64,000 bases of DNA. It comes from Melioribacteraceae bacterium (GTDB lineage: Bacteria; Bacteroidota; Ignavibacteria; Ignavibacteriales; Melioribacteraceae). Position numbers and translations under genes: made by a program. Location: the NCBI GenBank assembly GCA_021740785.1, contig JAIOZI010000001.1:124001-188000 (forward strand). The letters run 5' to 3'. The notes beneath the pieces are model-generated. The model was given only the letters and a program-made list of their open reading frames with translations. It was not told the DNA's origin and searched no databases. Of the stretch, positions 46,544 through 55,283 are shown piece after piece (the first letter of the stretch is position 1; the number at the start of each line of letters is the position of its first letter).

Positions 46544-49500
46544 TTAGGATTGTTCTTGAAGATTTGCGACGTCTTCGAACGTAATTGTCATTAAGTCTTC
46601 ATCTGCGAGATCGTATAAACTTGAAATCCGTTCTTCCTGATTACTAATTGCTTTGTAGAGTGTATTTCTCGCAGTACGTGCATTTCCGAAATTTGAATCA
46701 CGCTTGTTGTAAAGTTCGGTAAATAATTCCAATAATCCCTGAAGTGCACCTTCATCTAATTTGTACCCGTTATCTACTGCAATGTTGTGAGCGATTTCCA
46801 GCAATTGTCTCGGTTCGTAATCTTCGAATGTAAAGGTATTTGTGAAACGTGATGTTAATCCAGGATTTGATTCGAGGAACTGTTTCATCTCATTTGTATA
46901 ACCGGCAACTATTACAACGAATTGACCTTTATAATCTTCCATCCTTTTCAGGAGTGTATCGATAGCCTCCTGTCCAAAATCATTGCCTCCACGGGATAAC
47001 GTATAAGCCTCATCAATAAATAAAGTTCCACCCAATGCCTGTGTAATTACTTGATCTGTTTTTGTAGCAGTTTGTCCTTGATAACCTGCAACCAGAGCAG
47101 CTCTGTCAACTTCAACAAGATGACCTTTTTCAAGCATTCCCATTTCTTTATATATATCACTAATCAATCTGGCAACAGTCGTTTTACCTGTCCCGGGATT
47201 TCCAAGAAATACCGAATGAAGGTTTTTATCGATTACGCGCAGACCGCGTTCCTTCCGAAGTTTTGCAACTTTAAGACTGCTTATTAATTTATCTACACCT
47301 CTTTTAACCGAATCCAACCCGGTAAGATTTCTGAGTTTTTTGATATGCGCTTCTAATTTTTCGGGATCGCCTTTAACCTCTGCTTTTGCTTTCTTCTCCG
47401 CTTTGCCAACAATATCTTTTATATCTTCTACTATAATTGTTTTACGTTCCGATCGTTCTTCAGAAGGTGTGTCAGCCAGACGAAGAAGCATTTTTTGCTG
47501 AGCTTTATCGATTAGATTTCTTACAATTCTAGCATTTCCAAAATTCTTATCCCTATTTCTATATAAATCATTAAAGTGTTTCTCGACTTCATATTTTGCA
47601 TCATCTGAGAATGCGACTTCTTTTGATTTCAAAATTCTATCTGCGATTTCCATCATTTCATCAGGAGTATAATCCTCGAATGTAAACGATTTTGTGAATC
47701 TCGACTGCATTCCCGGGTTACTTTCGATAAAATCTTTCATTTCATTTGTATAGCCTGCTGCTATACAAACAAACTTCCCACGGTCGTCTTCCATACGTTT
47801 AAGCAGTGTATCAATTGCTTCTTTCCCGAAATCATTTTCACCGCCGCCTTTTTTAACCAACGCGTACGCTTCATCAATAAAAAGCGTTCCGCCCATAGCT
47901 TTTTCTATCATAGCAGTTGTTTTTTCCGCGGTTTGACCTACATAACTTGCAACCAAACCTTGACGATCAGTTTCTACCAAATGTCCTTTTGGAATAATTC
48001 CGAGAGCAGAATAAATTTTACCCATTATTCTTGCTACAGTTGTTTTTCCGGTGCCGGGATTTCCGAGGAATAAAACGTGTGCGGCAAATTTACTTCTCAC
48101 ATCTTCGCCCTGTTCAATGAAATACCTGGCAAGTTTAATCATGTCTTGAACATCTTTCTTTACTGATCCAAGACCTATTAAATTATCAAATTCTTTTTGA
48201 GCTTCTTCAAGAAGTTCTTCATTTATCGGAAGTTTTACATCCTTTTCTTCGTCTTTTTTAAACGTCTCTGTTATATCTTCCGGCATTATTGTTATCATTG
48301 CTTCTTTGGATCTTTCATCGCCGGTTAGTTGAAGATACCGTTTGCTTAAAGACATTTTAACATCATCAAATATTTTCCTTACCTCTCGTGCATTTCCAAA
48401 GTTTTCATCTCTTGCCCGATACAGTCTTAAAAGTTCTTTCTTTAATAGTTCTTTGGCATCATCTGAAATTTCATATTGTTCATTTTTGATCATCATTTCA
48501 AAAATTTGATATAGCTCATCCGGGTCGTAATCTTCAAATACAAAAGTATGGGTGAATCGAGATTTCATCCCGGGATTTGCAGATAGAAATGTTTCCATTT
48601 CATTGGGATAACCTGCAGCTATGACAGAAAACTGTCCTTTCTTATCCTCCATACGTTTTAGCAAAATATCAACTGCTTCTTGACCAAAATCCTGACCGCC
48701 GCCTTTTTTTATAAGTGTGTATGCTTCATCAACAAATAAAACTCCGCCCATAGCTTCTTCAACTAACTTATCTGTTTTTTGAGCGGTCTGACCCACATAC
48801 TCGCCAACCATTGCAGAACGGTCAACTTCAACAACGTGACCTTTTTCAAGAATTCCCATCGCCTTATAAATATTACCCATTATTCTGGCAATTGTTGTTT
48901 TGCCAGTTCCGGGGTTACCAAGGAAAACAGCATTAATTGCTAAACCTTCTTTGGATTTTAATCCAAGCCGTTTCCTTTCTTTTTGATATTCAAGGTAATC
49001 TATAAATTCTTTAACTGCTTTTTTTACAGACCCTAGACCAATAAACTTGTTTAATTCTTCAACACATTCCTCTAGTGATTTTTCACTTTCTTCTTTGTGA
49101 ACCTGGTAATCTTTTTCAGCTTTTTCATCTTGTTTTTCCGGTTGATCTGCAGGTTCATCTTCTGGTGGTGGTTTTTTAATTTCCTCTTTCTGAATTATTT
49201 TTTTATCTGAAATACTAAAGGATTTTTCAGCAACTTTTTCCTGGTTGAAATACAGTTCAACTTTCCCGGTTCCTTCAAAAAGCGATTCAACAGCATCACG
49301 TGTAATAGTCTGTGTAAATATTACCGAATCCCAATCATTTCTGACTTTTAGATTAAAATTGTTCGTCCCGATAGTATTACCATTCAAATACCAAACAGCT
49401 TGCCCGTCAAGCGTAACGTCTTCTTTTTTAAAGAAAGGATTATTAAATATTATTTCCACCCCAATTTCTTCAATATCTTCTAGCGCAAAAGATGAATAAA

Positions 49501-50503
49501 ACTGGCGGGATCCTTCTTCCATTTCTTCAACCGGGTCATAAACATTGATTGAAAAAACTTCGGCAAAATCGTTATCATAAAATTGTTGGTCTGAACCGTT
49601 ATTCGATTTTAATGGTTTTGATTTAGGCGGGGGAGATTCGATCTTTTCATCTTTCGATTTATATTCCGGTTTCTTGATTATTTCAATTTTTTGGTCTTCT
49701 GAAACTTCTTCGGGTTCGTCATCATCAAATACATCATCCATATATTTTTGAAGACCTTTATAGATACTCTGGAACTTTTTATCACCCTCAAAATTACTCT
49801 TCATATTTTTTGCTTTTTCACATGCTGGTCTAAACTGAAACATGTTGTACATTGCTTCTAATTCTACTACAGCAGCCTGAGGATATTCTCTACTGAGTTT
49901 TTTATCTGCCAAAACCAATTTTGATACATATAGAGCAAACCAATATTCCTTAGCTTTTATAGCTTCACTACATTCCATTAATAATTGTTCGGCTGCTTTG
50001 CCTTTTAATTTTATTTTACCGTTGTGAAGATCCAGAGCTTGTTGATACCACTTAAAAGAATTACTCCAATTGGAATGTTTACCGCCATCCATTTTGAGTC
50101 CAAGTTCAAAAGCGGCATAAGCTTCTTCCAGTTTTTGCATTCCTCCCAGAGCACGGGCTTTATTTATATAAGTGAATGCGAGGAATTCTTTTTGCTTATC
50201 AATAGCAGTTTCAAAATCTGAAATAGCGCCTTCGTAAATACTCATTCTCATTAAAAGGTATCCTCTGTATAGCCTTGCCTTGGCAGAGTCTCCTTTTAAT
50301 TCAACGGCAAGGTTGGCGTACTCCATAGCTTTCGCGGGATTACCATTTTCGAGAAGCGCCCATGCTAAACAAATCGCAGCTTCACTATCATCATTGCGCT
50401 CCTTGAAAACCTTTTGAGCAGCGGTTAATGCCATTCTGAAACGACCGTTCCAAAGGTGGTCGTAAGCATCGGATTGTAATTTGTTTAGTTCTTCTTTATT
50501 CAA
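46544..50503 (-). CDS. Giant TPR protein with three tandem CbbX/SpoVK-type AAA+ modules
   Basis: A 1319-residue cytoplasmic protein. Residues 1-270 form TPR-like helical repeats (ARLYRGYLLMRMSIYEGAIS). Residues 310-430 form a beta-rich domain without a family I know. Then come three CbbX/CfxQ-type AAA+ domains at about 478-755, 758-1040 and 1053-1319. Each has Walker A GNPGTGKTT (near 529, 814 and 1101) and a DEAY Walker B, plus the GQTA pore-loop region, NPGMxSRF sensor and FGNAR arginine-finger signature. Family relatives remodel Rubisco (CbbX), act in sporulation (SpoVK) or in type VII secretion (EccA). Three copies in one chain are unusual. TTG start, with no strong ribosome site seen. 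Confidence 0.85.
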   Translation of the reverse strand: MNKEELNKLQSDAYDHLWNGRFRMALTAAQKVFKERNDDSEAAICLAWALLENGNPAKAMEYANLAVELKGDSAKARLYRGYLLMRMSIYEGAISDFETAIDKQKEFLAFTYINKARALGGMQKLEEAYAAFELGLKMDGGKHSNWSNSFKWYQQALDLHNGKIKLKGKAAEQLLMECSEAIKAKEYWFALYVSKLVLADKKLSREYPQAAVVELEAMYNMFQFRPACEKAKNMKSNFEGDKKFQSIYKGLQKYMDDVFDDDEPEEVSEDQKIEIIKKPEYKSKDEKIESPPPKSKPLKSNNGSDQQFYDNDFAEVFSINVYDPVEEMEEGSRQFYSSFALEDIEEIGVEIIFNNPFFKKEDVTLDGQAVWYLNGNTIGTNNFNLKVRNDWDSVIFTQTITRDAVESLFEGTGKVELYFNQEKVAEKSFSISDKKIIQKEEIKKPPPEDEPADQPEKQDEKAEKDYQVHKEESEKSLEECVEELNKFIGLGSVKKAVKEFIDYLEYQKERKRLGLKSKEGLAINAVFLGNPGTGKTTIARIMGNIYKAMGILEKGHVVEVDRSAMVGEYVGQTAQKTDKLVEEAMGGVLFVDEAYTLIKKGGGQDFGQEAVDILLKRMEDKKGQFSVIAAGYPNEMETFLSANPGMKSRFTHTFVFEDYDPDELYQIFEMMIKNEQYEISDDAKELLKKELLRLYRARDENFGNAREVRKIFDDVKMSLSKRYLQLTGDERSKEAMITIMPEDITETFKKDEEKDVKLPINEELLEEAQKEFDNLIGLGSVKKDVQDMIKLARYFIEQGEDVRSKFAAHVLFLGNPGTGKTTVARIMGKIYSALGIIPKGHLVETDRQGLVASYVGQTAEKTTAMIEKAMGGTLFIDEAYALVKKGGGENDFGKEAIDTLLKRMEDDRGKFVCIAAGYTNEMKDFIESNPGMQSRFTKSFTFEDYTPDEMMEIADRILKSKEVAFSDDAKYEVEKHFNDLYRNRDKNFGNARIVRNLIDKAQQKMLLRLADTPSEERSERKTIIVEDIKDIVGKAEKKAKAEVKGDPEKLEAHIKKLRNLTGLDSVKRGVDKLISSLKVAKLRKERGLRVIDKNLHSVFLGNPGTGKTTVARLISDIYKEMGMLEKGHLVEVDRAALVAGYQGQTATKTDQVITQALGGTLFIDEAYTLSRGGNDFGQEAIDTLLKRMEDYKGQFVVIVAGYTNEMKQFLESNPGLTSRFTNTFTFEDYEPRQLLEIAHNIAVDNGYKLDEGALQGLLELFTELYNKRDSNFGNARTARNTLYKAISNQEERISSLYDLADEDLMTITFEDVANLQEQS

Positions 50504-50631
50504 TTGGGTAATTCGACCTGTTACAATAATTTATTTTTTGCTACAACCTATAAGCAATTGTCGAGTCAAAATATAAAAAAATATTGAATTATTCATAGCA
50601 TTACTTTTCTTTCAAAATTAAATGTTGTTTC

Positions 50632-50639
50632 TAACTTTG
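50632..50639 (+). promoter_or_regulatory. Possible minus-7 element for the DUF2807 lipoprotein gene
   Basis: TAACTTTG matches TAnnTTTG and lies 41 bases before the ATG at 50681. No clear TTG at the matching minus-33 distance was found, so it is tentative. Confidence 0.4.
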
Positions 50640-50680
50640 CGATTTGTTTTGCGTCTAAAATCAAAATTAGCGGAGGAATA

Positions 50681-51328
50681 ATGAAAAGGAATATGTTTTT
50701 AATTGTAATTTTAGTGTTTGTCTCCCTTACCGGCTGTAGGGGATTTGGAATTAAGGGTAATGGTGATCTTAAAGAAGAAACCAGATCAATTTCTGAATTT
50801 ACTGATTTGGAAGTAAGCGGAGCATTTACAGTAAAGGTAATTGTAGGTGAAAGTGTAAGCCTTAAAGTCCGTGCTGAAGAAAATTTATTAAAATATATCC
50901 GGACAGAGGTGAGAGGGGATCGGTTGGAAATTTATTCGGAAAGAAATATTTCACCAAAACATGATATGGAAATCTTTTTAACCGTTACTTCTTTGGAAAA
51001 TGTAGAAGCATCCGGAGCAAATAATGTGAAAATAAAAAATGTTGAGACGGGAGATTTTACAATTGATCTCAGCGGAGCATGCAATTTGGATGTTGCCGGG
51101 AAATGTGATTATTTAAAGGTCGGCATATCCGGTGCAACCAATCTTGATGCAAAAGAGTTAATTGCAAAGGAAGTTAAAATATCTGCAAGCGGCGCTTCAA
51201 ATGCTGATGTTTATGCATCAGAAAAATTGGACGCGGATGTTTCAGGAGTAGGCAATATTGATTTTTACGGAGATCCGGATGATGTACGGTCTGATGTTTC
51301 AGGCATCAGCTCCATTGAGCGAAAGTAA
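50681..51328 (+). CDS. DUF2807 (GIN-domain) lipoprotein
   Basis: A 215-residue lipoprotein. A hydrophobic signal ends in the lipobox LTGC (Cys19), then the DUF2807 domain begins with TRSISEFTDLEVSGAFTVKV. The rest is a repetitive beta-helix-like series with recurring SGA motifs (VEASGANN, IDLSGACN, VGISGATN, KISASGASN). Such proteins are frequent in Bacteroidota and may sit in the outer membrane; none has a known reaction. It ends with a clear terminator before purE, so it is probably a single-gene transcript. Confidence 0.9.
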   Translation: MKRNMFLIVILVFVSLTGCRGFGIKGNGDLKEETRSISEFTDLEVSGAFTVKVIVGESVSLKVRAEENLLKYIRTEVRGDRLEIYSERNISPKHDMEIFLTVTSLENVEASGANNVKIKNVETGDFTIDLSGACNLDVAGKCDYLKVGISGATNLDAKELIAKEVKISASGASNADVYASEKLDADVSGVGNIDFYGDPDDVRSDVSGISSIERK

Positions 51329-51344
51329 CTGTTAACTTTTCATT

Positions 51345-51380
51345 AAATCCGTAATTAGTAAGGATTGCGGATTTTTTTTA
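51345..51380 (+). terminator. Intrinsic terminator after DUF2807 gene
   Basis: An 11-base stem (AAATCCGTAAT paired with ATTGCGGATTT, with one G-U pair) and an eight-base loop is followed by a run of T. It ends the lipoprotein transcript 17 bases after the stop. Confidence 0.85.
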
Positions 51381-51434
51381 TTTTCGTTTCATTATTATCT
51401 TTACATCATATATCATAAATGATAAAGGTAAAAG

Positions 51435-51926
51435 ATGAACAACAATATTCGAATTTCAATTATAATGGGAAGTGATTCGGACCTGCCGGTCATGCAGAAA
51501 GCAATAGATGTTTGCAGTGAGTTTAATATCAATTGTGAAGTTAAAATTCTTTCAGCTCACCGCACACCGGATCAACATGCTGAATTTGCAAAAAGTGCAC
51601 GTAAAAGAGGTATAAAGGTGATTATCGCAGCCGCTGGCGGTGCAGCCCATTTACCCGGTGTAACCGCCGGTCATACAACACTGCCGGTCATCGGCGTTCC
51701 TATAAAATCAAGTTCACTCGATGGTTTGGATTCACTTCTGTCAATTGTACAAATGCCGAGCGGAGTGCCTGTTGCAACTGTTGCAATTAACGGTGCAAAG
51801 AATGCCGCACTTCTTGCACTTCAAATAATTGGTGTTGCAGATGAAGCAATTGCAAAAAAACTGGATGATTATAAAATCACTATGGCTGAACAATCAATGA
51901 AGAAAAATGAAGTTATAGATTCATAG
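51435..51926 (+). CDS. purE: 5-(carboxyamino)imidazole ribonucleotide mutase
   Basis: A 163-residue class I PurE that converts N5-CAIR to CAIR in purine synthesis. It shows [13 protein letters not shown] at the N-terminus, SAHRTPDQ with the catalytic His, and [14 protein letters not shown]. No purK follows. Instead a 1.3-kb gap with few genes begins right after. A terminator separates it from the lipoprotein gene, so it should have its own promoter; a TATCTTTA resembling the minus-7 element lies between the terminator and the ATG. Confidence 0.96.
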   Translation: MNNNIRISIIMGSDSDLPVMQKAIDVCSEFNINCEVKILSAHRTPDQHAEFAKSARKRGIKVIIAAAGGAAHLPGVTAGHTTLPVIGVPIKSSSLDGLDSLLSIVQMPSGVPVATVAINGAKNAALLALQIIGVADEAIAKKLDDYKITMAEQSMKKNEVIDS

Positions 51927-52089
51927 ATGATTTGTGATTACTAAATCTTTACAATATTTTATCAATATAATTTAATCCACCTAACCTGGACAGGCCAGAA
52001 TCAAATTATTTGATTAACATAGTATCCTCAACCATATTTTATTTTTTTTTGTAAAGATTTTAAAATGAAACATTGTTCGCATCTCAAGA

Positions 52090-52134
52090 GATTGAATGAT
52101 TGGTTGAATGGATGATTGTGAAAGACATTCAATC
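52090..52134 (+). repeat. Imperfect inverted repeat
   Basis: GATTGAATG (52090-52098) is matched by its reverse complement CATTCAATC (52126-52134); a TGGTTGAATG between them also pairs partly with the right arm. A related TTCAACCATTCATC stretch occurs at 52353-52366 in the other orientation. It may be a mobile-element remnant or an intergenic repeat; no transposase is seen. Confidence 0.45.
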
Positions 52135-52157
52135 AACCAGCCAAAATATCTCGGCGC

Positions 52158-52215
52158 CTGTCCGCCGACCTGTCCTTAGTAGTTGTTTTTCAAACGAGGG
52201 AGGCTTGTCCACCGA
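52158..52215 (+). repeat. Pair of TGTCC-CCGA motifs
   Basis: CTGTCCGCCGA at 52158-52168 and TTGTCCACCGA at 52205-52215 differ at two positions. They are more GC-rich than the surroundings and may be part of a dispersed intergenic repeat; two copies are too few to be sure. Confidence 0.35.
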
Positions 52216-52881
52216 AATTGTATATTAATGAAGGTGGGAAGTCGATTTACAGATGAAGGAGGGAAGTAAAGTTGAGATCGATCATCCACTCGTTTTTAGT
52301 TGCAAGCTATGCCGCGCTCTGATTGAAGGACTGTATGACTTAATGAAAAACGTTCAACCATTCATCTTCATTCAGTCATTCTCATTTTATCTATCTCATT
52401 AAACTGCCTTTCGCAGTACCTGTGATTGAATTGCCCCGACATTTAGTGACTATTCAAAAAAATATTTTGCGTAAGGTCACTCATTAATATTCTGCCATAT
52501 AGTACACAAACTTTTCTGAAAAGGTACTAAAACATATTCGTAATACAATTCAGAAAAAAGAAATATTTTTTCAAGCTGAATGCAATTTTGGAGCAGCTCA
52601 GTTATATTCATTAAAATCTTTTCCCATTTATGAATAATCCTTGCTAGTATAAAGGAAGATATTTAATCCGTATATCTTATCTCAATAAAGCTAATAATAT
52701 TCTTACCATTAGGAAATTCTTTTCAAAATGTGCTCAATTTTTATAAAAAACATCGATTAAATAAAAAATATATGAATAAGACTTTGGCATGTTATTTGGA
52801 AATATGGAAATGTCTTAACTAATGGAGTAAAAATGCATTCAGAGATTTTTGAAAAATACACAGCAATGAAAGAGGTAATTT

Positions 52882-53070
52882 AATCCCAATGCTACCGCAT
52901 ATAGTGATAAGTCTAATTTTAGGGTCGTACAAAATACCCCGGCAGAAAGAACAACATTGGGTGAAGAAGACAATCTTCCTCTTGGAACAAATGTTACGTG
53001 TAAGCTGGTAACTGCATTAAGAAGACAAGGATTCAAAAAAGTATTCGACAGAAATTTTGCGGCAGAATAG
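52882..53070 (+). pseudogene. Fragment of an [FeFe]-hydrogenase H-domain (decayed)
   Basis: A 62-codon frame between stops reads NFRVVQNTPAERTTLGEED, then GTNVTCKLVTALRRQGF, then KKVFDRNFAAE and TAG. This matches the H-domain start of [FeFe]-hydrogenases: the intact hydA in this window has HVVIQTAPSPRAAIGEEFGL and NTALRRIGFDAVFDTNFTAD. The fragment has no start codon, no 4Fe-4S sites before it and no H-cluster motifs, and a stop follows where the protein should continue with DLTI. After TAG the same frame gives TEL and LLPRM, a possible further remnant. It differs from hydA enough to come from a second paralogue rather than a recent duplication. Confidence 0.75.
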
Positions 53071-53211
53071 TGGAAGTAGCTGGTGAACATATCGACAGAA
53101 TTGAAGGTAAGAAACACTTCCAATGTTCACAAGCTGCTGCCAAGGATGAGTTAATTATTTTATTTACTATTATAAAATCATATAAAATCAATAAAACAGC
53201 AGGAGAGAAAA

Positions 53212-53583
53212 ATGGCACTAATCGCAATTATTGACGATGATCTAGATATCATCGAAGCCAGTACTTTAGTATTAAAATCAAAGGGGTATGAGATTGTTAC
53301 TGCTAGCAATCCGGAAGATGGTTATAAAACTGTTCTTGAAAAACATCCGGATTTAATAATTCTTGATGTGATGATGGATGAACCCGATGATGGATTTTTC
53401 CTTGCACAGAAGTTTAGGAAGAATGACATAACTACACCGATACTTATGTATACATCGGTTTCAAAAACTATTGGATTTGAATACGGCGCTGGAGATATGG
53501 TTCCAGTAGATGATTTTGTAGAGAAGCCAATTTCACCGGATGAGTTAATCGAGAAAGTTGAAAACTTACTGAAAGAAAAATAA
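53212..53583 (+). CDS. Stand-alone response regulator receiver protein
   Basis: A 123-residue single receiver domain with no output domain. Acidic pocket DDD at residues 8-10, phosphoacceptor D52 in LIILDVMMDEP, Thr/Ser in MYTSVSK and KP near 107. It has a good AGGAG site. It is 12 bases from hydC, so it is transcribed with the hydrogenase genes and may relay a signal to them or act as a phosphate sink. The kinase at 57334 is a candidate partner. Confidence 0.9.
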   Translation: MALIAIIDDDLDIIEASTLVLKSKGYEIVTASNPEDGYKTVLEKHPDLIILDVMMDEPDDGFFLAQKFRKNDITTPILMYTSVSKTIGFEYGAGDMVPVDDFVEKPISPDELIEKVENLLKEK

Positions 53584-53595
53584 GGAGCAGCCGAA

Positions 53596-54069
53596 ATGTT
53601 AGTATTAGAAAAAAATGCGTTGACTGCTGAGATTGAAATTCTTGTTGAAAAATACGGCAATGATAGATCGGCATTGCTCTCGATACTTCAAGAAATACAG
53701 AAGAATCACAACCACGTTTCAGATTTTGCACAGCAGGAAATTGCCAGATTATTAGATATTCACCCTGTTGAAGTCTTCAGTGTTATTTCCTTTTACGCTT
53801 TTTTAAATACAAAACCGAAAGGAAGAAATATCGTTAGACTTTGTCAGACTATCACATGTGATTTGATGGGAAAAGAGGCAGTAGCAAAAGCTATTGAGAG
53901 AGAATTGGGAATTGAATTCGGAGATACGACTAAGGACAAAAAATGCACTCTTGAATATGCAAATTGTTTAGGGATGTGTGATCAGGGTCCGGCTATGATT
54001 GTGAATGATAAAGTGTATTCACATTTAACACCGGAAAAAGCAGTTGAAATATTAAACGAGATCAAATAG
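53596..54069 (+). CDS. hydC: NAD-dependent [FeFe]-hydrogenase subunit, NuoE-like (HydC)
   Basis: A 157-residue thioredoxin-like 2Fe-2S protein of the NuoE/HndA family, the small electron-transfer subunit of multimeric hydrogenases. Ligands are CQTITC and, further on, CLGMC, the C-x4-C and C-x3-C pattern. A strong AAGGAG site is eight bases before the ATG. It comes first in the hydC-hydB-hydA order, as in Thermotoga-type operons. It is nine bases from hydB. Confidence 0.9.
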   Translation: MLVLEKNALTAEIEILVEKYGNDRSALLSILQEIQKNHNHVSDFAQQEIARLLDIHPVEVFSVISFYAFLNTKPKGRNIVRLCQTITCDLMGKEAVAKAIERELGIEFGDTTKDKKCTLEYANCLGMCDQGPAMIVNDKVYSHLTPEKAVEILNEIK

Positions 54070-54077
54070 AGGTTATA

Positions 54078-55283
54078 ATGGTTACTACTAAAATTAAAAG
54101 AGAAGGCGCTGTACTCTTTTCCGAATACTATCGAGGAGATGGAATAAGAAAAGCATTCACAATGTCTCGCCAGGATATTTTAGCTGAAATAAAAGAATCT
54201 AAGTTAAAGGGAAGAGGCGGTGCTGGATTTCCAACAGCAACAAAATGGATGTTGACAGCAGCAGCCAAATCAGATGTAAAATATGTTATATGCAATGCAG
54301 ATGAAGGTGAACCGGGAACATTTAAAGACAGGGTTTTATTACTTGAATATCCTGAAGTTGTGTTTGACGGTATGGTTATCGGCGGATATACGATTGGAGC
54401 AAAAGAAGGAATTGTTTATTTGAGAGGAGAATATTCTTATATGTATGAATGGCTTCAAGTTTATTTGGAAGAAATGAGAAAAGAAAATCTCCTTGGCAAA
54501 AATATTCTTGATTCAGGTGTTGATTTCGATATTACAATTAAGATGGGTTCCGGGGCTTATGTATGCGGAGAAGAAACAGCTCTGATTGAATCGCTCGAAG
54601 GTCACCGCGGTGAAGCAAGAAATCGTCCGCCCTTCCCGGTAAGTACAGGATACAAACAAAAACCTACCACTGTAAATAATGTCGAAACATTCGCTGCGGT
54701 TGCACATATTGTAATGAAAGGCGGCGATTGGTACAAACAGCATGGGACAGATAAATCGACCGGATCAAAATTATTTTCAGTCTCAGGTGACTGTAAAAAC
54801 CCCGGAGTTTATGAACTTCCTTGGGGAACATCAATTAATGAGCTATTGGAAATTGTTGGAGCAGAAAATACTAAAGCCGTTCAAGTCGGTGGTGCATCCG
54901 GTGTTTGTTTACCAAAGTCACAATTCGATAGGACACTCGGTTATGAGGATTTACCAACCGGTGGTTCAATTATGATTTTTAATGAAAACAGAAATATGTT
55001 GAAAGTACTCAAAAACTTTATGGAGTTTTTTGTTGAAGAATCGTGCGGACAGTGTACACCATGTAGAATTGGTAATACTAAACTATTGGAAGGTGTGGAA
55101 ATGATTGGAAGAGGTGCATTTACATTTGGTTATATAAATAAGTTAAAAGAGCTCGGACAAACAATGCAGGTTTCATCAAAATGCGGTTTGGGACAATCAT
55201 CACCGAATTCTTTCATATCAATTTTAAACAATTTCAAAGATGAGATTTTCAACAATGGTTTCGGAGGTAGAAATGGAAAATAA
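54078..55283 (+). CDS. hydB: NADH-binding hydrogenase subunit, NuoF-like (HydB)
   Basis: A 401-residue FMN and NADH-binding subunit. It carries the FMN loop GRGGAGFPTATKWM, NADEGEPGTFKDR, GSGAYVCGEETALIESLEG, an SLBB segment (PGVYELPWGTSINELLEI) and the 4Fe-4S ligands ESCGQCTPCR with a distal CGLGQSS. Unlike Thermotoga HydB and HndC it has neither an N-terminal 2Fe-2S domain nor a C-terminal ferredoxin-like domain, so it is the minimal NuoF form. It overlaps hydA by 11 bases. Confidence 0.92.
   Translation: MVTTKIKREGAVLFSEYYRGDGIRKAFTMSRQDILAEIKESKLKGRGGAGFPTATKWMLTAAAKSDVKYVICNADEGEPGTFKDRVLLLEYPEVVFDGMVIGGYTIGAKEGIVYLRGEYSYMYEWLQVYLEEMRKENLLGKNILDSGVDFDITIKMGSGAYVCGEETALIESLEGHRGEARNRPPFPVSTGYKQKPTTVNNVETFAAVAHIVMKGGDWYKQHGTDKSTGSKLFSVSGDCKNPGVYELPWGTSINELLEIVGAENTKAVQVGGASGVCLPKSQFDRTLGYEDLPTGGSIMIFNENRNMLKVLKNFMEFFVEESCGQCTPCRIGNTKLLEGVEMIGRGAFTFGYINKLKELGQTMQVSSKCGLGQSSPNSFISILNNFKDEIFNNGFGGRNGK
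55263..55267 (+). promoter_or_regulatory. Ribosome binding site of hydA
   Basis: GGAGG lies five bases before the ATG at 55273, inside the end of hydB. It decides the hydA start over the in-frame ATG at 55240. Confidence 0.75.

Larger units (their letters stand above)
51927..53211 (+). other. 1.3-kb region between purE and the hydrogenase operon
   Basis: No full-length gene lies here. It holds an imperfect inverted repeat at 52090-52134, paired (C/T)TGTCC-type motifs at 52158-52215, AT-rich sequence with no coding signal I could identify at 52440-52830, and a decayed [FeFe]-hydrogenase fragment at 52882-53070. Past the fragment, one frame reads EVAGEHIDRIEGKKHF without a recognised family. 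The last part ends with the AGGAG site of the receiver gene. The region has the look of a decayed or rearranged locus. Confidence 0.6.

Noticed and set aside
55240-55272. Longer HydA start at an ATG within hydB
   Set aside because: The ATG at 55273 has GGAGG five bases upstream; the longer form adds residues that belong to the hydB frame overlap.
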